NCBI RefSeq assembly: GCF_002220865.2
Contig: NZ_NHRJ02000002.1
Location: forward strand, 389,891-453,890
DNA from: Paenibacillus xerothermodurans
GTDB taxonomy: Bacteria > Bacillota > Bacilli > Paenibacillales > NBRC-103111
DNA: 64,000 bases
Reading direction: 5' to 3'
The position numbers and the translations under genes were made by a program. Each line of letters opens with the position of its first letter. Position 1 is the first letter of the stretch. Below, in pieces: positions 16,852-23,954 of this stretch. The notes under the pieces were generated by a model. It was not told the DNA's origin, ran no database searches, and saw only the letters and a list, made by a program, of their open reading frames with translations.

Positions 16852-18372
16852 CTAGAGCTTATAAAGTTCACCGAACTTGTCATTGAAATATTGAACCAGA
16901 TAGTCGGGGTTCAACTCTTCTCCCGTCACCTGAGTGATGATCTCCGCCGGGGTGAGTGATTTTCCATGGCGGTAGATTTTTTCAGTGAGCCAATCCCTGA
17001 TCGGCAGCAGATTGCCACCTTCAACCAGACTGTCGAAATCAGGCAATTCTTGGCGGATTGTTCTTCTGATTTGTGCCGCATACATATTGCCCAGAGCGTA
17101 CGACGGGAAGTAGCCAAACGAGCCGCCTGCCCAATGCACATCTTGCAGCACCCCTTCCCCGTTGTTCGTCGGAGCAATTCCAAGGTAATCCCGGTATTTT
17201 TGGTTCCACACTTCCGGCAGATCCGAGACGCGCACTTGCTCGCTGAACAATTCCTTCTCGATCTCGTAGCGCACCATGATATGCAAATTGTACGTTAACT
17301 CATCCGCTTCAGTACGGATCAACGAAGGTCTGACCTCGTTAGTGGCTTTGTAATAATCGTCCACAGACACGGCATCTAACTGGCTGGGGAAGGCCTTTTG
17401 CAGATCGCCGTAATACCGGTTCCAAAACGGACGGCTGCGTCCGATCATGTTTTCCCAGAAGCGGGATTGTGACTCATGTATCCCCATAGATGCCCCTGTT
17501 GCCAACGGCGTGCCGACCAGATCTGGAGAAATATTTTGCTCATACAGGGCATGCCCGCCTTCGTGAATCGTGCCAAACAGGGCACTGTTCACATCATTCA
17601 GCACATACCGTGTTGTGATTCGGACATCGCCCGGATTGAGTCCCGTCGCGAACGGGTGCACCGTTTCATCCAAACGTCCTGCTTCGAAATCGTAGCCCAT
17701 TTGCTTCAAGATGAACAAACTGAATGTTTTCTGCTGCTCCTTATTAAACGTTTGCTTCAGGAAGCCGGTGTTCGGCTGGTGGGGCGAATCTTGGATCGCC
17801 GCGAGCAGCGGCACAACCTTCTCCCGAAGGGCGCCGAACACCTGATCCAGCTTTGCGACCGTCATATCAGGCTCATACATATCTAGCAGTGTGTTGTATT
17901 TGTGGCCCTTATAACCCCATAAGTCGATGAATTCCAGATTTGTGGCTACTATTTTTTCGAGATACGGTCGGAATTTCGCGAAGTCCGCCTCTTCTTTGGC
18001 CTCTTCCCACACAGATTCCGCTTGCGAGGTCAAAACAACGTACTCTTCGTATTTTTGCGCCGGGATGCGTTTGCTGCGATCATAATCTTTTTTACATTCT
18101 GTGACACTTCGCTGTTCGATATGGCTCAGCTTGTTGAGTTGCTCCGGTTCCGATAAGTATCCAAGCATTTCTCCCATTTCATCGGACACCGACATCCGAA
18201 ACAGCTCTCCGGACAGTACACCTACAACTTCAGAACGGATCGCAATACCTTTCTTCGGCGCTCCGGTGCGCATGTCCCAATACATCAATCCAATAGCTTC
18301 ATCATAGCTCTTCATTTTTTTCAAATAGGTCTTGAATTGTGAAAGCTTTTGCTCAAAATTCGTGTTCGGCAT
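16852..18372 (-). CDS. Metallocarboxypeptidase, family M32 (Taq-type)
   Basis: A cytosolic zinc carboxypeptidase of 506 residues, the normal length for M32. The zinc motif HEGGH (His270, Glu271, His274) is in FGTIHEGGHALYEQ, and the downstream ligand region is HESQSRFWENMIGR. The NEVRPSLIRTEADELTYNLH block is another M32 hallmark. The ATG at 18372 follows AGAGGAG by eight bases. A longer open frame to 18483 lacks a ribosome binding site and would overlap the divergent gene. It removes C-terminal residues from peptides with broad specificity (family knowledge). It is divergent from the HesB-like gene, with a 105-bp shared promoter region. Confidence 0.95.
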   Translation of the reverse strand: MPNTNFEQKLSQFKTYLKKMKSYDEAIGLMYWDMRTGAPKKGIAIRSEVVGVLSGELFRMSVSDEMGEMLGYLSEPEQLNKLSHIEQRSVTECKKDYDRSKRIPAQKYEEYVVLTSQAESVWEEAKEEADFAKFRPYLEKIVATNLEFIDLWGYKGHKYNTLLDMYEPDMTVAKLDQVFGALREKVVPLLAAIQDSPHQPNTGFLKQTFNKEQQKTFSLFILKQMGYDFEAGRLDETVHPFATGLNPGDVRITTRYVLNDVNSALFGTIHEGGHALYEQNISPDLVGTPLATGASMGIHESQSRFWENMIGRSRPFWNRYYGDLQKAFPSQLDAVSVDDYYKATNEVRPSLIRTEADELTYNLHIMVRYEIEKELFSEQVRVSDLPEVWNQKYRDYLGIAPTNNGEGVLQDVHWAGGSFGYFPSYALGNMYAAQIRRTIRQELPDFDSLVEGGNLLPIRDWLTEKIYRHGKSLTPAEIITQVTGEELNPDYLVQYFNDKFGELYKL

Positions 18373-18477
18373 ATCATACACTCCTCTCAAACGTATTGCT
18401 TTGATCATACTGCGTCTGCCAAACAGAAGCAAATTTGTTGAGATTTGTGGTAAACTAGCTTCAAGGGGTGAAAACCA

Positions 18478-18810
18478 ATGCAAATCACGATGACAGATGG
18501 AGCCGTGGAACAGATCAAAAACAAGCTTCCCGCTGGCGACGGAGAACTGAAACTGGCATTCGACACCGAAGACTGCGGCTGCGCGGTAACCGGCGTGCCA
18601 ACTCTATGGATTACTGACCGGCCGAACAAGCAGGATGTGCGCGCAGAGGGTACTCCAATACCGGTTTGGTACGACAAACACCACGAGCTTTACTTCGAAG
18701 ATCGCATGACGCTCGACTACGAGCCGTCGCGTGGTGATTTCGTGCTGAAGAGCAGGGGGCAAATCTACAACGCCAAAATGCGCCTAGTGGACAAACGTCA
18801 GCAACACTAA
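18478..18810 (+). CDS. HesB/IscA-like iron-sulfur cluster biosynthesis family protein (YqkB-like)
   Basis: A small protein of 110 residues with a degenerate A-type carrier fold. It has one Cys-Gly-Cys in EDCGCAVTGVPTLW, and otherwise resembles Bacillus YqkB. It lacks the third cysteine of true IscA scaffolds, so a classical cluster-carrier role is uncertain. The ATG at 18478 follows AAGGGGTG. It is separated by 45 bases from the carbonic anhydrase gene downstream, with no terminator between, so the two are probably cotranscribed. Confidence 0.85.
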   Translation: MQITMTDGAVEQIKNKLPAGDGELKLAFDTEDCGCAVTGVPTLWITDRPNKQDVRAEGTPIPVWYDKHHELYFEDRMTLDYEPSRGDFVLKSRGQIYNAKMRLVDKRQQH

Positions 18811-18855
18811 GATTACGGGATAGGAGATTCCGGAAAACAGAGACGGAGGGGAATA

Positions 18856-19422
18856 ATGTTGTCTTTACTCAATACCATTATCGAACATAACCAGGATTTC
18901 GTAGAAACAAAGGAATACGAGCAGTTCCGTACAACCAAGTTTCCCGATAAAAAAATGGTGATCGTCACGTGCATGGACGCGAGATTAACTGAGCTGCTGC
19001 CGAAAGCGATGAATTTGCGCAACGGCGACGCAAAAATTATAAAAAACGCGGGCGCCATCGTGTCCCATCCGTTCGGCAGCGTCATGCGCAGCATTATCGT
19101 AGCGGTATATGAGCTTGGGGCCGAGGAAGTGTTCGTCGTAGGGCACCACGAATGCGGCATGACGGGGCTGAACCCGCAGTCGGTGCTGGAGAAAGCGAAA
19201 AGCCGTGGCGTGAGCGAAGATGTTATTGCCACTTTGGGGAATGCCGGCGTGAACCTGGATAACTTTTTGACGGGGTTTCAATTCGTGCACGATGGAGTAG
19301 TGAGAAGCGTTGATTTGATCCGCAAGCACCCCCTCCTTCCTAATAACTTGCCGGTACACGGTCTGTTGATTCATCCCGAAACCGGACGATTGGATATCAT
19401 AGACAACGGTTACAAATCATAG
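18856..19422 (+). CDS. Beta-class carbonic anhydrase
   Basis: Interconverts CO2 and bicarbonate. The 188-residue protein has the zinc and catalytic residues of beta carbonic anhydrases: Cys39, Asp41 and Arg43 in TCMDARL, and the His/Cys pair in GHHECGM (about residues 97-101). It resembles the compact Bacillus YtiB type. The start ATG at 18856 has GGAGGGG upstream. A perfect-stem terminator begins 16 bases after the stop. It is probably cotranscribed with the HesB-like gene. Confidence 0.95.
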   Translation: MLSLLNTIIEHNQDFVETKEYEQFRTTKFPDKKMVIVTCMDARLTELLPKAMNLRNGDAKIIKNAGAIVSHPFGSVMRSIIVAVYELGAEEVFVVGHHECGMTGLNPQSVLEKAKSRGVSEDVIATLGNAGVNLDNFLTGFQFVHDGVVRSVDLIRKHPLLPNNLPVHGLLIHPETGRLDIIDNGYKS

Positions 19423-19437
19423 TTCAATGAACGATGC

Positions 19438-19482
19438 AAAAGGACTACGTTCCCGCGATTACGGCGGCACGTAGTCCTTTTT
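19438..19482 (+). terminator. Intrinsic terminator after carbonic anhydrase
   Basis: AAAAGGACTACGT (19438-19450) pairs perfectly with ACGTAGTCCTTTT and ends in T. The A- and T-rich flanks make it potentially bidirectional, so it may also serve the convergent lipoprotein gene. Confidence 0.9.
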
Positions 19483-19514
19483 CTGCGGTATGCACGATTC
19501 AGCGGACGCCTATG

Positions 19515-20117
19515 TTATTTGTTCTCACCCGACCGGAGCTTGCCCTCCAGCAGAGCCATCAACTCACGCTCCAAATTGACGCCGCCCCTGGCGGGCACTG
19601 CCCCGTTATCCAGTGCATCGTGATCTTCCCTATGGCTTGGCGAGAGCTGCGGTGTAAAATGTCCCGCCCTCTCTTGACTGCGCCGGGACCGGAATTCGCT
19701 GATCATAGCGTCGCGCTGCTCGGGCGTTATATCCTGCCTTCCCTTAAACTCCTCAAAAGCTTCAATGCGGCGGTGCGCTCGGTTTTGCCAGTCCAGGACA
19801 AACTGTTTTTGCCTGGTGTCGAGCAGAGAGAGAATCTCTTGCTCATGCAGCGGCGTCATTTCACCTTCCCGGCTGTTGCGCTGAATCAGCGGCAGCAGCT
19901 GCTCCGCCTGTACGGCCGTCAGCGTTAGATGGTTGTGCTTATCCATTCGAATCAAAATTTGAAACAATATGACCATTTCTCGTTCACTCACGCTCTGGAC
20001 TTCATCTTTTGCTGTCTCAGCAGCCTTGGCCGGCTCCGCTATAGATTTGGGATGGCCACATCCGCTCAAACCGATGATTACCAACAAAATTGCTGCCACT
20101 GATTGCGTTTTGTTCAT
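19515..20117 (-). CDS. Putative lipoprotein, partner of the two-component system
   Basis: A 200-residue secreted lipoprotein: signal peptide with lipobox LSGC (about residues 17-20), then a charged, helix-rich domain. I do not recognise a named family. Two stretches resemble the LTxxQ pattern of CpxP/Spy-type stress sensors (LTLTAVQAEQLLPLIQ and DITPEQRDAMI), and the rest is Arg/Glu/Gln-rich. The gene starts four bases after the histidine kinase stop with GGGAGGTAGGGG as ribosome binding site. It is therefore the last gene of the DUF309-regulator-kinase operon. A role in sensing by the kinase is an inference from position. Confidence 0.7.
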   Translation of the reverse strand: MNKTQSVAAILLVIIGLSGCGHPKSIAEPAKAAETAKDEVQSVSEREMVILFQILIRMDKHNHLTLTAVQAEQLLPLIQRNSREGEMTPLHEQEILSLLDTRQKQFVLDWQNRAHRRIEAFEEFKGRQDITPEQRDAMISEFRSRRSQERAGHFTPQLSPSHREDHDALDNGAVPARGGVNLERELMALLEGKLRSGENK

Positions 20118-20121
20118 GCCC

Positions 20122-21564
20122 CTACCTCCCTACCGGAATCAGCGGAAAAGCCAGCATAAACTCCGTGCCGGCCCCTGGCTGGCTGGTAACCGATATGCTT
20201 CCTTTCATACCGCTCACGAGATGCTTCACAATCGTAAGTCCTAAGCCTGTGCCCTCGGAGCAAGGGGTACGTGCGTGCTCCACCTTGTAGAATCTGTCCC
20301 AAATTCGATGCAGTTCATGCTCGTGCATGCCAATTCCCGTATCACGCACCAGGATTACTGCATTTTCGCTTTGCGCACGTAATTCGACCGTTATGGTTCC
20401 GCCTCCGGGCGTAAACTGGATTGCGTTATACAGCAGGTTCTGCAGCACTTGTGCGAACCGGTCGGGATCCAGCTCAGCTGTAAGCAGCTGCAAAGCGGGG
20501 TCCGGCACGCGAGCCTCCAATATCAGGCTCCTTTCCCGCGTTATCGTGCTGAGCAATTCCAAAGTCTCGGCAATCGCTTCGTTCAACACCAACGGGCGCA
20601 GCCGGATCACATCCATGCCGTTCTGAATGCGTGCCAGATCCAATAAATCATTGACTAAGCGCTGTAAGCGCTGTACTTCAAAACCGCATATTTTCAAATA
20701 ATGGCCGTACTTATCCGCGGGTATCACCTTGTCATTCATAGCGATAATCAATCCGCGCAGTGAAGTGAGCGGGGATCGCAGCTCGTGTGAAACGTTGGCG
20801 AGAAATTCCTGTCTCGTATCCTCCCATTCGTTTAACTGGGTCACCATGAAATTAAAGCTCTTGGCCAATTGCCCGACTTCATCATTCGAGCCTACCGGCA
20901 CCCGTGCAGAGAAGTCACCCGCGGCGAGCTCCAACGCGGCCCTGTTTATCTGCTGCAGTGGCCCGGCCAGCTTGCGCGATAAGATGTACAGAATAATTCC
21001 TACGGTGAGCAGTGAAAACAGCAGCGGTACGACGATATTCCAACGCACTGCGGCGAGTGCCTCGCTCACCTCGACTGCAGGCACGTGCAGGAAAATCACG
21101 ACAGGCTGTCCGTTCAGCTGTGCGGGGGCATAATGCGTAAGGAAGCCTTCCATGGCATTCTCGTCGAGCTTGTAAGGTGCCGCGACAAAGCCGGTGTTTC
21201 CTTTCAAGCCCTCGATAAACAACGCGTCCATCGTTTTCGGAATAACTGTCCCGTCTCGTTCTGAGGAGCCGTTCAGTACGTTCCCTTTGGCGTCGACCAA
21301 CCACACACTTCCATTGATGCTGCGTGCGATAATCCTGATGCCAAAGCGGAGCTCGCGGGTCGAAATGGTCCCCTCCTGCACAGACGGCAGCAGCTTGGCG
21401 ACCTCTGCGGACCGGGCTGCGAGCAGCTCTTTTTTATCCATATAGAATAAGTCCGTAAAGTAGGCGTTCCAAAATAACGCCAGACCAACGAAAAATAGAA
21501 TGCAGGTTACGAGGAATGAAAGAAAGATTTTGATGTAAAAGCTTTTCAGCCATCGTTTAAGCAT
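20122..21564 (-). CDS. Membrane sensor histidine kinase
   Basis: A sensor kinase of 480 residues. Membrane segments lie at about 11-33 and 175-196 and flank an extracytoplasmic sensor of about 140 residues. A HAMP domain follows (about 196-248), then HisKA with the phospho-acceptor His260 in FLANVSHELRSPLTSL. The HATPase domain has N-box NLLYNAIQFTPGGG, DTGIGM and GTGLGLTIVKHLV. The ATG at 21564 overlaps the response-regulator stop by eight bases. It should phosphorylate the OmpR-type regulator encoded just upstream. The signal is unknown. The downstream lipoprotein could be a sensing accessory. Confidence 0.93.
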   Translation of the reverse strand: MLKRWLKSFYIKIFLSFLVTCILFFVGLALFWNAYFTDLFYMDKKELLAARSAEVAKLLPSVQEGTISTRELRFGIRIIARSINGSVWLVDAKGNVLNGSSERDGTVIPKTMDALFIEGLKGNTGFVAAPYKLDENAMEGFLTHYAPAQLNGQPVVIFLHVPAVEVSEALAAVRWNIVVPLLFSLLTVGIILYILSRKLAGPLQQINRAALELAAGDFSARVPVGSNDEVGQLAKSFNFMVTQLNEWEDTRQEFLANVSHELRSPLTSLRGLIIAMNDKVIPADKYGHYLKICGFEVQRLQRLVNDLLDLARIQNGMDVIRLRPLVLNEAIAETLELLSTITRERSLILEARVPDPALQLLTAELDPDRFAQVLQNLLYNAIQFTPGGGTITVELRAQSENAVILVRDTGIGMHEHELHRIWDRFYKVEHARTPCSEGTGLGLTIVKHLVSGMKGSISVTSQPGAGTEFMLAFPLIPVGR

Positions 21565-22294
21565 GTCGAGTTACCTCAAACGAATATCCGATTCCCCACA
21601 GCGTCTGAATGGACCATTCCTGGCTTGCGCCTAGTTTTTTGCGGAGATTTTTCACATGCGCGTCAACCGTACGGGTGCCGCCTCTAAAATCAAAATTCCA
21701 TACGTAACCGAGAAGGTCCTCACGAGAATAAACCCTGCCGGAATTGGACGCGAGAAAATAGAGCAGTTCAATTTCTTTGGGAGTGACATCTATCCTTTGA
21801 CCGTTAACGGTCACCTTATATTGCAGGGGGTCGATCGTCATTGCTCCAATGTTTAACGATTGGCGATGGGACCCAGGCAAGGCGCTGCCGGTGGGAGTTT
21901 GATTCCTGGTCCGGCGCAGCACCGCCTTAATTCTCGCGATAAGCTCGTTCGGATCAAATGGTTTGACAATGTAGTCGTCTACCCCCAGATTGAACGCACG
22001 CAGCTTGTCGATCGATTCACCTTTGGCTGTGAGAAAAATAATCGGCGTCTGTGCCAACGCGCCCGTTTCGCTGCGAATTTGACCGCACAGCTCAAAACCG
22101 GAGTAATCGGGGAGCATCACATCCAACAGCAGCAAATCCGGGCTATGTTCCTGCAGTGCCTGCAGTACCTCGCCTCCCCTCCACGCTATGATCGGATCAT
22201 AACCCGCGTGCTCCAAATATAAACGGATGACCTCGACAATATTGGGTTCGTCGTCAACAACGACAATCTTGCCCAGTTTGGCATCGTGGTTCAT
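21557..22294 (-). CDS. OmpR/PhoB-family response regulator
   Basis: A DNA-binding response regulator of 245 residues. The receiver has the acidic pair D14-D15, phospho-acceptor Asp58 in LLLLDVMLPDYSG, the switch Thr in IIFLTAKG and Lys in DDYIVKPFDPNEL. The winged-helix output domain is TPKEIELLYFLASN to GGTRTVDAHVKNLRKKLG. The ATG at 22294 overlaps the DUF309 stop (ATGA), and the stop overlaps the kinase start. So this is a three-to-four-gene translationally coupled unit. Its targets are unknown and may include its own operon. Confidence 0.94.
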   Translation of the reverse strand: MNHDAKLGKIVVVDDEPNIVEVIRLYLEHAGYDPIIAWRGGEVLQALQEHSPDLLLLDVMLPDYSGFELCGQIRSETGALAQTPIIFLTAKGESIDKLRAFNLGVDDYIVKPFDPNELIARIKAVLRRTRNQTPTGSALPGSHRQSLNIGAMTIDPLQYKVTVNGQRIDVTPKEIELLYFLASNSGRVYSREDLLGYVWNFDFRGGTRTVDAHVKNLRKKLGASQEWSIQTLWGIGYSFEVTRHA

Positions 22295-22827
22295 TCGCGG
22301 ACCTTCCTTGCAGCTGTTTTCGCATGCCGGCTGCGTTCCCGCTCCGCGATAACTCCGCTGCGGTCCCTCAAAGTATGCTTATTAATCAGATACGTATCGT
22401 CAAAATTGCTTGGGCACTGCCATGTGAGATTCGTCGCTGCACACCGTTCCCGGCACAAGCTGAGAAGATCAGGATCGGCTAAAGGGATATTTAAATCCCG
22501 GTATTGAAAATCCGGCTTATTCAGCTCCCTGAGCCTTTCTTGCAATCTCTCCCGAAACGCCGCTGCTTCGATCCCCAGCCTGTGCATATCTTCATCCGTC
22601 AGGTTGCCCAACGCGTTCCTCAGCAATTTCACCGCCCCCGCCAGGTTGCCCCGCCGCTGATGATACATCGACACGGCCACTTGGATACAGCCGACATACG
22701 CTTTATTCAGGGGGTCATCGGGATGCTCCTTCCAGTACTCCTCCAACACTTCATGGCATTCAAAAAAGTCCCTTTCCGCATGGAAATGGATAAGATAATC
22801 TATAAAAGCCTGTGGATAGTGCGACAT
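22291..22827 (-). CDS. DUF309 domain protein (YpuF-like)
   Basis: A 178-residue protein with the DUF309 core YPQAFIDYLIHFHAERDFFECHEVLEEYWK, whose conserved HFH and ECHEVLEE residues suggest a metal site. The function of the family is not known. I chose the ATG at 22827 because GAGGCGGG lies before it, while an ATG seven codons upstream has no ribosome binding site. It is the first gene of the operon with the response regulator (four-base overlap), kinase and lipoprotein. Confidence 0.85.
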   Translation of the reverse strand: MSHYPQAFIDYLIHFHAERDFFECHEVLEEYWKEHPDDPLNKAYVGCIQVAVSMYHQRRGNLAGAVKLLRNALGNLTDEDMHRLGIEAAAFRERLQERLRELNKPDFQYRDLNIPLADPDLLSLCRERCAATNLTWQCPSNFDDTYLINKHTLRDRSGVIAERERSRHAKTAARKVRE

Positions 22828-22998
22828 GATTTCCCGCCTCTTCATCATATTTACTTTATCGGCACGTTTGGCTTATTCGGAAAATGGTTACTCATATTGT
22901 AACAAGAAGGAATAAAAACTGAAACCTTTGACTAGATTATTCGTAGTAATCATAGTATACTTCCAACACAACTATTCTAAATGGAGGCTGAAGAACAA

Positions 22999-23442
22999 AT
23001 GTTCAAAAAATTATCGCTTCTCATGATGGCGTGTGCTATCGCCTTTTCGTTCAGTGCGGCAGATGTGGTGGACGCGAAGCCGAAGTCCTCATATTCGTCG
23101 TCGAAGAAGAGCTACGCTCCAAGCAACTCCACTACGCAGACGCCAAACAGCGGCATTGACAAGAATCAGCCGAATGCTGCGACAAAAGCCCCAGGCGCTA
23201 CTAATCCTGCTGCTGCGACCAAACCCGGCTTCTCTGCCGGCGGTTTTATGAAGGGTATGCTGGTGGGCGGTTTGGCAGGCTTGTTGTTCGGCAGCTTGTT
23301 TGCTAACATGGGCGTGCTCGGAAGCATCCTTGGTCTGCTCGTGAACGTAATGGCGATTATGGCGATTATCGTTCTGGCAGTGAAATTGGTTCAGTTCTTC
23401 AAAAACAGACGCAAATTCAACGATCAACCAAGACGTTACTAA
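22999..23442 (+). CDS. Exported glycine-rich membrane protein, unknown function
   Basis: A 147-residue protein with a signal peptide (about 1-26). A Ser/Thr/Asn/Pro/Ala-rich low-complexity stretch follows (about 27-80). Then come a Gly-rich hydrophobic segment (GFMKGMLVGGLAGLLFGSLF), a second membrane segment (VMAIMAIIVLAVKLVQFF) and a basic tail. Similar Paenibacillus/Bacillus proteins are sometimes labelled Tim44-like, but I see no Tim44 lipid-binding domain. The ATG at 22999 has GGAGG about 11 bases upstream. A TTGACT with TAGTAT box lies upstream (about 22930-22960) but the spacing is long. It is 29 bases before the DUF2653 gene, so both are likely cotranscribed. Confidence 0.7.
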   Translation: MFKKLSLLMMACAIAFSFSAADVVDAKPKSSYSSSKKSYAPSNSTTQTPNSGIDKNQPNAATKAPGATNPAAATKPGFSAGGFMKGMLVGGLAGLLFGSLFANMGVLGSILGLLVNVMAIMAIIVLAVKLVQFFKNRRKFNDQPRRY

Positions 23443-23471
23443 TCCATTTTGATTGATGAGGTCGTTTAATC

Positions 23472-23747
23472 ATGAGACTATCCGAGCAGGAAATTATTAA
23501 CGCGATTTGCCTGAATATCGCCCAGCGGAAACAATTGCAGCCGAACCAAGTCGAGGTCGAACTGATGTGGGACGAAGAGTACGGCTTTTCCGCCGAAGTG
23601 TTCACCGAGGGCCGCAGTCAGATCATTGTGGCGGCCAACATTTTGGAGGCAATCGAGCGCTACGCGTTGAACCAACTCAATACGCGCGTGTTTCGGGATC
23701 AAATCCATTTGAAGCTGGAAGAAGAAATCGTAGCGGATATTCATTGA
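23472..23747 (+). CDS. DUF2653 family protein (YxcD-like)
   Basis: A 91-residue soluble protein that matches the Bacillus YxcD/DUF2653 pattern: LSEQEIINAICLNIA, then QVEVELMWDEEYGFSAEVF and a late LEEEIVADI. The function is unknown. The ATG at 23472 follows GAGG at good spacing, and the gene closes the two-gene unit before a strong terminator. Confidence 0.85.
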   Translation: MRLSEQEIINAICLNIAQRKQLQPNQVEVELMWDEEYGFSAEVFTEGRSQIIVAANILEAIERYALNQLNTRVFRDQIHLKLEEEIVADIH

Positions 23748-23775
23748 CGTCTTGACCTGAGAATATTATGACAGC

Positions 23776-23820
23776 ATCCCCCGTGACCGGTATCGTGCCG
23801 GTTGCGGGGGATTTTTTATT
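23776..23820 (+). terminator. Intrinsic terminator after the DUF2653 gene
   Basis: ATCCCCCG pairs with CGGGGGAT around an inner ACCGG/CCGGT stem, followed by six T. Confidence 0.92.
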
Positions 23821-23876
23821 TGCGGCCCTTTCCATCGGTGTATCCCGCCCACATATTATTTCAAGCAAAATGCCTA

Positions 23877-23939
23877 TTCTACTATTTTTCGAATGCAACT
23901 TCTACGTAGATTTTGCGTTTAATAGGTAGATTAGTAGAA
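23877..23939. promoter_or_regulatory. Cluster of TCTAC/GTAGA half-sites upstream of the GH18 gene
   Basis: Five half-sites lie within 63 bp. TTCTACTA (23877-23884) is the inverted complement of TAGTAGAA (23932-23939). TCTACGTAGA (23901-23910) is a perfect palindrome. A further GTAGA is at 23926-23930. It looks like an operator array or an RNA hairpin in the leader. I could not identify a clear -35/-10 pair. Confidence 0.45.
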
Positions 23940-23954
23940 AGAGGCTGATACCTG

